Source: Halomonas llamarensis
Lineage (GTDB): Bacteria > Pseudomonadota > Gammaproteobacteria > Pseudomonadales > Halomonadaceae
Direction: 5' to 3'
Assembly (NCBI RefSeq): GCF_023555005.1
Contig: NZ_JAMJPJ010000003.1
Location: 118,053 to 182,052, forward strand
Length of the DNA: 64,000 nt
Shown in pieces: positions 8,947 through 17,294 of this stretch. How positions within the stretch are numbered: position 1 is the stretch's first letter; each line of letters begins with the position of its first letter. A program made the position numbers and the translations under genes. The notes beneath the pieces were generated by a model, which saw only the letters and a list, made by a program, of their open reading frames with translations, had not been told where the DNA came from and searched no databases.

Positions 8947-9690
8947 TTAGGTATAATCGTTGAGCTCGTCAAGCTCCTCTGCGGCGTCTTCATGGCTCAA
9001 GCGCAGGCCCTGTGGTGGCAGCGCGGTGCCGTCGAGTGTGGCTCCCGTCCCGCTATACTGTAGACGGCCGTGTAAAAACCAGCCGATCGCAATAGGGAAA
9101 ATCAAGTGCTCGCGGGCGTGGACTTTCTCTTTTAGCGTCTCGATGGTGTCATTGGTGCTCACTTTTAGGGCTGCCTGAATCACCACCGGGCCGCCATCGA
9201 GCTCTTCGGTCACAAAATGAACGCTGCAGCCATGTTCTGATACGCCATCGGCAAGCGCTTGAGCATGGGTATTTAGGCCCCGGTAGGCGGGCAGCAGCGA
9301 TGGGTGAATATTGAGCATTCGCCCGAGAAATCGCTGTACAAAGCGCGGCGTCAAGATGCGCATAAAGCCGGCGAGCACAATGAGGTCAGGCTCGTGACGC
9401 TCGATGACTTTGATCAAAGCGCCGTCGTAAGCCTCGCGGCTATCGTATTCTCGGTGCGGTAAAGCCACTGCGTCGATGCCAGCGTCTCGTGCGCGCTTTA
9501 GGCCATAAGCATCGGCCTCGTTAGCGATAACCGCCACAATCTCGCCGCCCAACCGGTCATGGGATTGTGCTTCGATCAGCGCTTGCAAGTTACTGCCGCT
9601 ACCGGAAATCAGCACCACAACGCGGCGCGCGTCCGTGGCTTCGGGTTCTATCTCTTTTAACGTATCGCTGGTGTAATCGGTGCTGCTCAT
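8947..9690 (-). CDS. purN: Phosphoribosylglycinamide formyltransferase (GAR transformylase 1)
   Basis: Transfers a formyl group from 10-formyl-THF to GAR in purine synthesis. It has 247 residues, longer than E. coli PurN (212), with extra residues at both ends: an acidic N-terminal 20 and a C-terminal tail. Motifs: phosphate loop [10 protein letters not shown], catalytic segment [10 protein letters not shown] (Asn and His), and the Asp in EELDGGPV. Its ATG overlaps the purM stop by four bases (ATGA), so the two are translationally coupled, as in E. coli. Confidence 0.95.
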   Translation of the reverse strand: MSSTDYTSDTLKEIEPEATDARRVVVLISGSGSNLQALIEAQSHDRLGGEIVAVIANEADAYGLKRARDAGIDAVALPHREYDSREAYDGALIKVIERHEPDLIVLAGFMRILTPRFVQRFLGRMLNIHPSLLPAYRGLNTHAQALADGVSEHGCSVHFVTEELDGGPVVIQAALKVSTNDTIETLKEKVHAREHLIFPIAIGWFLHGRLQYSGTGATLDGTALPPQGLRLSHEDAAEELDELNDYT

Positions 9691-10754
9691 GCGGGAAGAT
9701 TCTCCAACGTCACGGCGTCGTCTTCACGCGCCACGATATTGCCAAGCGTGTAAACCGTTTCGCCTTGGGCTTGCAGGTGCGCGCGAGCTTTGTCGGCGTG
9801 GGCCGGCGGGACAACGATCACCATGCCGATGCCGCAGTTGAGCACTCGGTGCATTTCAGTTTCGTCAACATTGCCTTGAGTTTTCAACCAGTTGAAGACC
9901 TCAGGGCGTTGCCAGCTGGCGATATCGATGTGCGCGGCTAAGTGTTCGGGCAACACGCGTGGAAGGTTTTCCAACAGCCCACCGCCGGTGATATGCGACA
10001 ATGCATGGACGGGCGTATCCGTTTCGCGCATTAGGGATAGCAGTGGCTTGACATAGATGCGCGTTGGCGCCATCAGCGCTTCGCTTAGCGGCTTGCCATC
10101 GATGGCGGTGTCGAGCGGTGCTTCATTCACTTCAAGGATTTTGCGAATCAGCGAATAGCCGTTGGAGTGTGGGCCGGATGAGGCAAGGCCCAAGAGTACG
10201 TCACCATCGCTAACGTTACTGCCGTCTAAGATGTTCGCTTTTTCGACAACACCCACGCAGAAGCCGGCGAGATCGTAGTCGTCACCTTCGTACATGCCCG
10301 GCATTTCGGCTGTTTCACCACCCACAAGCGCGCAGCCTGCTTGCTCGCAACCGGCCCCGATGCCTTCGACAACGTCGGCGGCGATATCCACGTTGAGCTT
10401 TCCCGTGGCATAGTAGTCAAGAAAGAGCAGTGGCTCGGCACCGGCAACAATCAGATCATTAACGCACATGGCGACAAGGTCGATGCCGATGGTGTCGTGT
10501 TTGCCAAGGTCCATCGCAAGGCGTAATTTTGTGCCCACGCCGTCGGTGCCCGATACCAACACCGGCTCTTTATAGTTTTTGGGAAGCTCGCACAGAGCGC
10601 CAAAACCACCGAGGCCACCCATCACCTCTGGGCGTGAGGTACGCTTGGCTACGTGCTTAATACGGTCAACAAGGGCGTTACCCGCGTCAATATCAACGCC
10701 CGCATCCTTGTAGCTTAGCGAGGGTTTGGTGGATGAAGAGGGGGTCTCGGTCAT
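9687..10754 (-). CDS. purM: Phosphoribosylformylglycinamidine cyclo-ligase (AIR synthetase)
   Basis: Closes the imidazole ring of AIR from FGAM with ATP. It has 355 residues, near the E. coli length. Features include [13 protein letters not shown] near the N-terminus, the conserved [21 protein letters not shown] and [12 protein letters not shown] chose the ATG at 10752-10754 (MTETPSSS). An upstream extension to 10868 would read through the divergent promoter and is not conserved-looking. It is the first gene of a purMN operon and is divergent from the perM-hda pair, an order also seen in Pseudomonas. Confidence 0.95.
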   Translation of the reverse strand: MTETPSSSTKPSLSYKDAGVDIDAGNALVDRIKHVAKRTSRPEVMGGLGGFGALCELPKNYKEPVLVSGTDGVGTKLRLAMDLGKHDTIGIDLVAMCVNDLIVAGAEPLLFLDYYATGKLNVDIAADVVEGIGAGCEQAGCALVGGETAEMPGMYEGDDYDLAGFCVGVVEKANILDGSNVSDGDVLLGLASSGPHSNGYSLIRKILEVNEAPLDTAIDGKPLSEALMAPTRIYVKPLLSLMRETDTPVHALSHITGGGLLENLPRVLPEHLAAHIDIASWQRPEVFNWLKTQGNVDETEMHRVLNCGIGMVIVVPPAHADKARAHLQAQGETVYTLGNIVAREDDAVTLENLPA

Positions 10755-10929
10755 AGCAGATCCTGTGGTGCAAAAAATATCGATGAAAGTAACGATGCTA
10801 ATGCTGGCGGATAGCCAGCGCCAATGCGGTATAAGCCAAATTGTAACACCCAGCGGCGTTAGCCGCATCGCTCCAAGCAGCGTAACACGACAGGCTAGTC
10901 AGCCTTTTGGTTCATGGAGGAGTCGCTGA

Positions 10930-12048
10930 ATGCGTCATTCTTGGTGGGGAATCCTGCTGTTAGTGGTTATCGCAGGATTTATCTATTTGCTCGATGCGGT
11001 CCTTATGCCGTTTGTGACCGGCATGATTCTGGCTTATTTGGCCGATCCGATGGCCAATCGCTTTGAATGCTGGGGGATGAAACGCCCCCTGGCCGTGACG
11101 AGTGTTTTTTTGGTGCTCTCGCTGATTTTGGTCGTGAGTTTGCTGATTGTGGTGCCGTTGATCATTCAGCAGGTGAAAGAGTTAGGCGAAGTGCTCCCGT
11201 CCATTTTGCAATGGGTGGAAGTCACGCTTGCCCCTCAGCTGCAAGCGTGGACAGGCTACGATCTGCAAACGGAAGTGGCGAATCTTCGCGAAATTTTGGT
11301 CCAGAACTGGCGTGATGCTGGGGGCTTTTTAGCGCAGGCGCTAGAGCAGGTAGGCCGCTCTAGTATGGCGCTGGTCTCTTGGGTGACGTATGTGGCCTTG
11401 GTCCCCGTCGTAACGTTTTATTTACTGCTTGATTGGGACCGCTTAATTAACAATATCGCCAATCTGATTCCCCGCCAGTGGGTCGAGGATACGTATCGGT
11501 TGGTCGCCCGCTGCGATGAAGTGCTTTCGGCTTTTTTGCGCGGACAGCTGCTGGTAATGCTGTGTTTGGGCATTATATACGCGCTGGGGCTGAGTTTGAT
11601 GGGACTGAACTTCGGCCTTTTGATCGGTTTTATTTCCGGGATAGCCAGCATTGTGCCGTTCTTAGGCTTTATTGTCGGGATGAGCATTGCGCTAGTCGTG
11701 GCGCTTTTTCAGATGGGCACCGTTTGGGCGATCTTGGGTGTCATTGTGGTGTTTTCCATTGGCCAAGTGATCGAGAGTGTTGTACTTCAGCCTAAACTTC
11801 TAGGTGACAAAATTGGCCTGCATCCCGTGGCGGTAATTTTTTCCGTGTTGGCGGGGGGGGAGCTGTTCGGCTTCATTGGTGTATTGTTGGCATTGCCCGC
11901 TGCGGCGGTGATCATGGTGCTCTTACGCGAAGCGTTTGATCGCTACAAAGGCAGCTCGCTTTATGATGCCGAGGCGGTGTCTGAAAGTACTGCCTCAGAG
12001 CAGCGCAAACTCAATCAGGATCTTTATGACGATAGGGGGACACCATGA
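10930..12048 (+). CDS. AI-2E family transporter / PerM-like permease
   Basis: A 372-residue inner-membrane protein of the AI-2E exporter (UPF0118) family, with about eight hydrophobic segments: two at the N-terminus (8-60), one near 65-85, then a soluble stretch (about 90-145) and a cluster from 150 to 345. Family members are linked to autoinducer-2 export or sodium/proton exchange, so the substrate is unsure here. GGAGGAG precedes the ATG. The gene overlaps hda by four bases. The purM/perM-hda divergent arrangement is conserved in gammaproteobacteria. Confidence 0.85.
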   Translation: MRHSWWGILLLVVIAGFIYLLDAVLMPFVTGMILAYLADPMANRFECWGMKRPLAVTSVFLVLSLILVVSLLIVVPLIIQQVKELGEVLPSILQWVEVTLAPQLQAWTGYDLQTEVANLREILVQNWRDAGGFLAQALEQVGRSSMALVSWVTYVALVPVVTFYLLLDWDRLINNIANLIPRQWVEDTYRLVARCDEVLSAFLRGQLLVMLCLGIIYALGLSLMGLNFGLLIGFISGIASIVPFLGFIVGMSIALVVALFQMGTVWAILGVIVVFSIGQVIESVVLQPKLLGDKIGLHPVAVIFSVLAGGELFGFIGVLLALPAAAVIMVLLREAFDRYKGSSLYDAEAVSESTASEQRKLNQDLYDDRGTP

Positions 12049-12749
12049 GCCGAGTGCCAGCACAGTTACCCTTAGGCGTCGGGTTGCGCGATGATGCCAC
12101 TTTTGAGAACTATTACACCAGTGCGACTAACGCAGCGCTGGTGCAAGCATTGGTGAGCCAAATAGCGTCCCAAGGTGAGCCGTATTTGTACCTATGGGGT
12201 AGTTTTGGTAGCGGTAAAAGCCACTTGCTTCAAGCGGCGTGTCACGCCGCATCGGATCACGATAAGCGTGCGCTCTATTTACCCTTGGCTGATTTAGGCC
12301 ACTTTCCGCCGCTCATGTTAGAAGAGATTGAACGCTTAGACGTTGTCATGATCGACGATCTTGAGTGCGTTGTAGGGCGTAAACGTTGGGAAGAGGGGCT
12401 TTTCCACGCGTTTAACCGCTTACGCGATGCGGGAAAATGCTTAGTGATTGCTGCCAATGCACCACCGCGTCAGTTACCCGTGGTGCTGCCGGATCTTGCC
12501 TCAAGGCTGACGTGGGGCGTGACGTTTCATATTCATTCTTTGGATGATGACGAGTGCCTAGGCGCACTAAAGCTGCGGGCAAAAAGCCGGGGGATGCAGC
12601 TACCTAACGATGTAGGGCGCTATATTTTGCACCGCGGGCCGCGTGAGCTTAGCGAGCTATGCCGCGCATTGGAAACGCTGGATCAAGCCTCGCTGTCGGC
12701 AAAGCGTAAACTGACCATCCCGTTTGTGAAGCAAGCGCTAGGCTGGTAG
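12045..12749 (+). CDS. hda: DnaA regulatory inactivator Hda
   Basis: An AAA+ protein of 234 residues, homologous to the DnaA ATPase domain. With the loaded beta clamp it stimulates ATP hydrolysis by DnaA and prevents re-initiation. The N-terminus has a clamp-binding motif (QLPLGV at about residues 7-12). The Walker A is GSFGSGKSHLL, the Walker B is VVMIDDLE, and the sensor region is LPDLASRL. It overlaps the permease gene by four bases, so expression is coupled. Confidence 0.93.
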   Translation: MSRVPAQLPLGVGLRDDATFENYYTSATNAALVQALVSQIASQGEPYLYLWGSFGSGKSHLLQAACHAASDHDKRALYLPLADLGHFPPLMLEEIERLDVVMIDDLECVVGRKRWEEGLFHAFNRLRDAGKCLVIAANAPPRQLPVVLPDLASRLTWGVTFHIHSLDDDECLGALKLRAKSRGMQLPNDVGRYILHRGPRELSELCRALETLDQASLSAKRKLTIPFVKQALGW

Positions 12750-12760
12750 GGCAACATAAA

Positions 12761-12790
12761 AAACCGCCAACGGTAAGCCGTTGGCGGTTT
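12761..12790. terminator. Strong bidirectional terminator between hda and the phasin gene
   Basis: A perfect 13-bp stem (aaaccgccaacgg at 12761-12773 with ccgttggcggttt at 12778-12790) with a 4-base loop. An A run precedes it and a T run follows, so it can stop transcription from both sides. Confidence 0.9.
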
Positions 12791-12813
12791 TATCAAAGCG
12801 CGGTGCGTTGAGA

Positions 12814-13188
12814 TTAAGCCGTTTTGCTCATTTTGGTCGCTGCTTCTTGCGCTTGCTTGACGTTATCTTCGGTCAGCTTCTGGCTCTTCTGGATGAAATC
12901 CTGCTGCAAACCAACAACTTTATCCGCATCGCCTTTAACGCGCTCAGCTAGGTCTTTAGCGACTTTTTGCTGGCCTTCCATGTAAGAACGCAGACCTTCA
13001 ACGTCTTTAACGTCCATGAAGCTGCGCGCCTGAGCCATGCTGGTGTCAACGTAGGCTTTGCCTGCGTCAAGCTGAGCGTTAAATATTTTCTCAGCGAAAT
13101 CGACATTTAGTGCAGCAAAAGCGCGAGCCGGTGCCATGAACATGTTATCGAACTGCTGAGTCATTTCGTTAGTGTTGATAGTACGCAT
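12814..13188 (-). CDS. Phasin family protein (PHA granule-associated)
   Basis: A 124-residue, almost wholly helical protein with the phasin_2 pattern: an N-terminal QFDNMF segment, then long amphipathic helices rich in Ala, Gln and Lys, without cysteine or membrane segments. Phasins coat polyhydroxyalkanoate granules and control their size. A very strong ribosome site (aggaggg) sits at optimal spacing, fitting an abundant protein. It stands alone, with no pha synthase gene in the window. The 257 bases between it and fumC contain a 9-G run at 13345-13353 and no other clear feature. Confidence 0.85.
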   Translation of the reverse strand: MRTINTNEMTQQFDNMFMAPARAFAALNVDFAEKIFNAQLDAGKAYVDTSMAQARSFMDVKDVEGLRSYMEGQQKVAKDLAERVKGDADKVVGLQQDFIQKSQKLTEDNVKQAQEAATKMSKTA

Positions 13189-13445
13189 GATAAACCCTCC
13201 TAGGGTGATCGTTATGATGTTAATGCGAAGACCGTTGGTGTGAATATCGATGCAATCTCCGTCATGTTGCGTTGCAGTGTAGGGGTTAATTTTGTGCAGT
13301 GCAACATTATTGAGGGTGCGATGTTAAATAACTGGATAAGAGGCGGGGGGGGGCGGGGCCGCTTATCGCGCATTTGCTTACTCGGATAAGCGCGTTAGGC
13401 TGAAGAGTAACGCTTGTTTGTTTCATTGATGAAAAGGAGAACACC

Positions 13446-14822
13446 ATGTCGACACGCATTGAACGCGATAGCATGGGAGCGTTAAACGTGCCCACTGATG
13501 CGCTTTATGGCGCCCAGACCCAGCGCGCGGTGAATAATTTTCCAGTATCGCACCAGTCAATGCCACCTGCGTTTATCCATGCAATTGCGCGCATCAAGCT
13601 CGCCGCGGCCCATACTAATCAAGCATTGGGCTTGCTCGATGAGGCACGTGCCACTGCCATTAAAGACGCAGCGCAAGAAGTCATTAATGGCAAGCATGAT
13701 GTGCATTTTCCGGTGGATGTTTTCCAGACAGGCTCTGGCACATCAAGCAACATGAACGTCAACGAGGTCTTAGCCAATCTCGCTAGCCGGGTAAAGGTCG
13801 AGGTGCTGCCAAACGATCACGTCAATATGGGGCAATCGAGTAACGATGTTATCCCGACAGCGATTCACGTTTCTGCGGCAATTGACGTAGATAGCATGCT
13901 ACTGCCGGCGCTAATGCACTTGCGTGAGGCGATTGCTCAACGTGCTAACGAGTTAGAAGGCGTGGTGAAAACGGGGCGTACGCACTTAATGGATGCCATG
14001 CCGTTAACCATGGCACAGGAGCTAGGCGCCTGGGTGAGTCAGCTGGATCAAGCGATTGAACGTATTGAGAGCGCCATGACACGTCTTCAACGCTTGGCGC
14101 AAGGCGGAACGGCGGTTGGAACCGGCATTAATACACCTGTCGAGTTTGGCGCTAGAATGGCTGAGCACTTGAGTGATCAAACCGGCCTTAGCTTTGTACC
14201 TAACGATAGTTTTTTCGCCAGTCTCTCGTCGCAGGATGCGGCGGTCGAACTCTCCGGGCAGCTGAAAGGCTTGGCCTGTGTGGTGATGAAGATCGCCAAC
14301 GACCTACGTTGGATGAATTCGGGCCCTCTTGCTGGGCTTGGCGAGATTGAGCTTGAGGCGCTGCAACCTGGTAGCTCAATTATGCCGGGTAAAGTGAACC
14401 CGGTCATTCCTGAGTCAGCGGCGCAAGCGGCGGCGCAAGTGATTGGCTTGGATACGGCCATTACGGTTGCCGGGCAGAGCGGAAATTTTCAGCTGAACGT
14501 GATGTTGCCGCTAGTAGCCTCAAATTTGCTAACGTCTGTCACGTTGATGAGTAATACGGCGCGGTTGCTGGCAGATCGGGCGATTGCGACATTTAGCGTG
14601 CGGGAAGACCAGCTAAGCGAGCCGTTGGCACGCAACCCTATTTTGGTTACCGCCCTTAACGGCGTCATTGGGTACAACGCGGCGGCCGCAATCGCCAAAA
14701 AAGCATACCAATCCGGACGTCCGATCATCGACGTTGCCGAGGAAGAAACGGAGCTTGATCGATCAACGCTTGAGCGCTTACTGGACCCGAAAAAACTCAC
14801 CGAGGGTGGTGTGCCAGAGTAA
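13446..14822 (+). CDS. fumC: Class II fumarate hydratase
   Basis: Interconverts fumarate and malate in the TCA cycle. The product has 458 residues and belongs to the heat-stable, iron-free class. Motifs in order: TGSGTSSNMNVNEV near 97, GQSSNDVIPTA near 138, KTGRTHLMDAMP near 180, and the fumarase/aspartase signature GSSIMPGKVNP near 315. Length and motifs match E. coli FumC and separate it from aspartase and argininosuccinate lyase. AAGGAGA lies at good spacing before the ATG. Confidence 0.95.
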   Translation: MSTRIERDSMGALNVPTDALYGAQTQRAVNNFPVSHQSMPPAFIHAIARIKLAAAHTNQALGLLDEARATAIKDAAQEVINGKHDVHFPVDVFQTGSGTSSNMNVNEVLANLASRVKVEVLPNDHVNMGQSSNDVIPTAIHVSAAIDVDSMLLPALMHLREAIAQRANELEGVVKTGRTHLMDAMPLTMAQELGAWVSQLDQAIERIESAMTRLQRLAQGGTAVGTGINTPVEFGARMAEHLSDQTGLSFVPNDSFFASLSSQDAAVELSGQLKGLACVVMKIANDLRWMNSGPLAGLGEIELEALQPGSSIMPGKVNPVIPESAAQAAAQVIGLDTAITVAGQSGNFQLNVMLPLVASNLLTSVTLMSNTARLLADRAIATFSVREDQLSEPLARNPILVTALNGVIGYNAAAAIAKKAYQSGRPIIDVAEEETELDRSTLERLLDPKKLTEGGVPE

Positions 14823-14869
14823 ACTTGCTACACGCGGATGTTCTTATGACGGCGTTAAGCGAAAAATGC

Positions 14870-14897
14870 TTGCATTTCAGTCGTAAATCCGTAAAAT
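14870..14897 (+). promoter_or_regulatory. Promoter of the tRNA-Val pair
   Basis: TTGCAT at 14870-14875 and TAAAAT at 14892-14897 are separated by 16 bases and end about 20 bases before the first tRNA. Confidence 0.55.
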
Positions 14898-14918
14898 TCT
14901 CATCCGTTGTGGAGCAGC

Positions 14919-14995
14919 AGGACCATAGCTCAGTTGGTTAGAGCGCCACGTTGACATCGTGGAGGTCGGCGGTTCAAATCCGCCTGGTCCTACCA
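14919..14995 (+). tRNA. tRNA-Val (anticodon GAC), copy 1
   Basis: A 77-base cloverleaf with CCA encoded. The acceptor stem is AGGACCA with TGGTCCT, the D-loop is AGCTCAGTTGGTTAGAGC, the anticodon stem CCACG/CGTGG encloses the loop TTGACAT, and the T-loop is GGTTCAAATC. The anticodon GAC reads GUC and GUU. Confidence 0.97.
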
Positions 14996-15040
14996 GACAT
15001 TGAATTTTCCACAGCCATAGTCAGTTTTCTACCGATTTCT

Positions 15041-15117
15041 AGGACCATAGCTCAGTTGGTTAGAGCGCCACGTTGACATCGTGGAGGTCGGCGGTTCAAA
15101 TCCGCCTGGTCCTACCA
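15041..15117 (+). tRNA. tRNA-Val (anticodon GAC), copy 2
   Basis: Identical over all 77 bases to copy 1, 45 bases downstream. The spacer sequence is unrelated. Both are probably made from one transcript that ends at the hairpin just after this gene. Confidence 0.97.
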
Positions 15118-15121
15118 AGAC

Positions 15122-15153
15122 AACGCCCATACGCTTAGCGTATGGGCGTTTTT
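15122..15153 (+). terminator. Terminator of the tRNA-Val transcript
   Basis: A 14-bp perfect stem (15122-15135 with 15137-15150) around a minimal loop, followed by TTTTT. Confidence 0.9.
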
Positions 15154-15205
15154 GTGTATTGGTTTTTTGTTCTTGGCTTGGCTGTATGCCGCGCTGTCAA
15201 AATGC

Positions 15206-15682
15206 TCAGCAAAAGCGGGGCAGCTCTGTGCGCTGGGTAAAGATGGCCACGAGGGATTCAAGGCCTACTTGGTCAGCCGTGCTGAAACGCGTTGGCTGGG
15301 GGCTGTCGAGATCGAATACGCCCCAAAGCGTGCCGTCTGACATAATGGGGATCACAAGTTCGGAGCGCGAGTTAGTGTCGCAAGCGATATGATCGGCTAC
15401 GTCGTGAACGTCATCCACTCGTTGGGTTTGCCCGGAGCGTGCTGCAGCGCCACAAACTCCCTTGTTGAATGGAATGGGGTGACACGCTGTCTTGCCTTGA
15501 AATGGGCCGAGGCAGAGCATTTCAGGCTCGCGCTGTAGATAAAATCCCACCCAGTTGAGTTCGGGGATTTGCTCAAAAACAAACGCACTGAGTTGCGCGC
15601 TATTAGTAAGCCAGTCCCGGGTGTCTAGTAGGGCGTGGAGTTGCTTACCAAGTAAAGCATAATCGATAGGTGGTTGCGTCAT
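15206..15682 (-). CDS. msrC: Free methionine-(R)-sulfoxide reductase (fRMsr, GAF domain)
   Basis: Reduces free L-methionine-(R)-sulfoxide to methionine. The 158 residues are one GAF domain. All three cysteines of the E. coli enzyme are present with the same spacing: ACHPIPF, then 10 residues on GVCG, then 24 residues on IACD, matching Cys84/94/118. The gene lies directly downstream of metQ on the same strand. MetNIQ systems can also import methionine sulfoxide, so this places uptake and repair of oxidised methionine in one unit. A hairpin separates it from metQ and may lower its expression. Confidence 0.92.
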   Translation of the reverse strand: MTQPPIDYALLGKQLHALLDTRDWLTNSAQLSAFVFEQIPELNWVGFYLQREPEMLCLGPFQGKTACHPIPFNKGVCGAAARSGQTQRVDDVHDVADHIACDTNSRSELVIPIMSDGTLWGVFDLDSPQPTRFSTADQVGLESLVAIFTQRTELPRFC

Positions 15683-15699
15683 ATTGAGTCCTAATAACG

Positions 15700-15728
15700 C
15701 ATCAGGCCGGCGTAATGCCGACCTGATG
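15700..15728 (-). terminator. Hairpin between metQ and the fRMsr gene
   Basis: A 12-bp stem with one G-T pair and a 5-base loop lies 17 bases before the fRMsr start codon. No T run follows, so it is more likely an mRNA-stabilising or partially attenuating structure than a full terminator. Confidence 0.5.
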
Positions 15729-15757
15729 GATGTTCTTGAAGGCGAAGCGTTTTGCGC

Positions 15758-16549
15758 TTACTCGGTCCAACCAGGAACGGCCGCGCCATCGAACAGCTCT
15801 TCGGCTTTTTCGATAACGGCTTCGCTCTGGTAGGCGTCGACCAGCTGACGAATAGCTTCGCGGTCCTCGTCACCTCCGCGAACCACAATCAAGTTGACGT
15901 AGGGCGACTCTGGGCCTTCTTTGATCAAGGCGTCATCAAGGCTAAGACCGGCCGGCTGGGCAAACGTGTTGTTGATGAATGCCATGTCGACATCCGGCAG
16001 TACGCGGGGCAGCTGAGCGGCATCGATCTCGCGAAAACGAAAATTATGTGGGTTTTCCGCAATATCGATGGGGGTCGCTTCCAGGTTTTCAGGGTCGTTG
16101 AGCGTAATTAGACCGTGGTTGTGCATCAAAATTAATGCACGCCCTTCGTTAGACGGATCGTTGGGCAGCGCAATTTGGGCTCCTTCCGGTAACGCATCTA
16201 TGTGCTCAAGCTTCTCTGAATAGGCACCAATCGGATACACGAAAGTGTAGCCAGCAACGGCAAAGTCGTAACCTCGATCGTTTATCATGGCTTGCATGTA
16301 TGGTTCGTGCTGGTAAGCGTTGGCATCTAAGCTGCCATCTGCCAAGGCAGCATTGGGCGTGACGTAATCAGTGAACTCAATGATTTCAACGTTTAGGCCA
16401 TGCTCGCGTTCGGCGATATCGACCGCGACCTGCATGACGTCGGTTTCCGGGCCAGCCACGGTGCCCACTTTAATGCTGTGGGAGTCTGCATTCGCGGCGT
16501 TGCCGACTAGGGCGAGAGCGGATAAACCGCTAATTAAAAGCTTTTTCAT
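15758..16549 (-). CDS. metQ: Methionine-binding periplasmic protein MetQ (NlpA family)
   Basis: Substrate-binding protein of the MetNIQ importer, 263 residues. The signal peptide MKKLLISGLSALALVGNA is followed by ANADSHS. There is no cysteine at the cleavage region, so it should be a free periplasmic protein and not a lipoprotein as in E. coli. Family segments: KVGTVAGPETDVM, NAYQHEPYM, FVYPIGAYS and NDPSNEGRALI. AGGAAA precedes the ATG. It follows metI after 91 AT-rich bases. Confidence 0.93.
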   Translation of the reverse strand: MKKLLISGLSALALVGNAANADSHSIKVGTVAGPETDVMQVAVDIAEREHGLNVEIIEFTDYVTPNAALADGSLDANAYQHEPYMQAMINDRGYDFAVAGYTFVYPIGAYSEKLEHIDALPEGAQIALPNDPSNEGRALILMHNHGLITLNDPENLEATPIDIAENPHNFRFREIDAAQLPRVLPDVDMAFINNTFAQPAGLSLDDALIKEGPESPYVNLIVVRGGDEDREAIRQLVDAYQSEAVIEKAEELFDGAAVPGWTE

Positions 16550-16640
16550 GTAGGTTTCCTGTTTGCAAGTTATTCCACCGCTATTATTTTGAAGTGATAA
16601 AAATTCGATGTCTAATGCTTTTTAATTATAACTGCGATGG

Positions 16641-17294
16641 TTACTTACGATCGCTTTTGCGCACTAAATAGTCGCCTAGGCTTTGGAAGCCTTGCACCAT
16701 GACCACCAAAATGATCACGGTAATGAGCATGATAGTCGGGTTAAAGCGGTTATAGCCGTAACGAATGCCCAGGTCTCCGAGGCCGCCACCACCTACCGCG
16801 CCAGCCATGGCTGAGTAGCTGACAAGCGTTACCAATGTGATAGTCAAGCCCGTAATAATGCCGCCACGTGCTTCAGGGAGTAATACCTTGCGTATGATTT
16901 GCCAAGGTGTGGCGCCCATGGCTTGTGCGGATTCGATCAATCCTGGAGATAGCTCGTTAAGTGCGCCTTCTACTAAGCGGGCGACAAAAGGAATGGCGGC
17001 AATCGTCAGCGGTACCACCGCGGCGTTAATCCCGATGGAGGTGCCCACTAGCATGCGTGTAAAGGGAATGATTGCCACCATCAGAATGATAAACGGGATG
17101 GAGCGGCCAATGTTAGTCACAATCCCGAGCGCTTGGTTGAGTATCGGCATGGTCAGAATTTGCCGCGGACGTGTCACGTAAAGCATTACGCCTAGTGGCA
17201 CACCGAGCAATGTCGAAATAAGGCCGGATACGCCTACCATATAGATGGTATCCAGCGTTGCCTGCAGAATAAGATCAATCATCGCGCTGGACAT
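16641..17294 (-). CDS. metI: D/L-methionine ABC transporter permease MetI
   Basis: Inner-membrane permease of 217 residues with five hydrophobic segments. The cytosolic coupling loop is ESAQAMGATPWQII near residue 125 (the EAA motif). It starts inside the end of metN (20-base overlap), so translation is coupled. Length and sequence match E. coli MetI (217). Confidence 0.95.
   Translation of the reverse strand: MSSAMIDLILQATLDTIYMVGVSGLISTLLGVPLGVMLYVTRPRQILTMPILNQALGIVTNIGRSIPFIILMVAIIPFTRMLVGTSIGINAAVVPLTIAAIPFVARLVEGALNELSPGLIESAQAMGATPWQIIRKVLLPEARGGIITGLTITLVTLVSYSAMAGAVGGGGLGDLGIRYGYNRFNPTIMLITVIILVVMVQGFQSLGDYLVRKSDRK

Noticed and set aside
15081..15392. Plus-strand open frame overlapping the second tRNA and the fRMsr gene
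   Set aside because: It starts inside a tRNA, crosses a terminator and lies antisense to a gene with intact family motifs.
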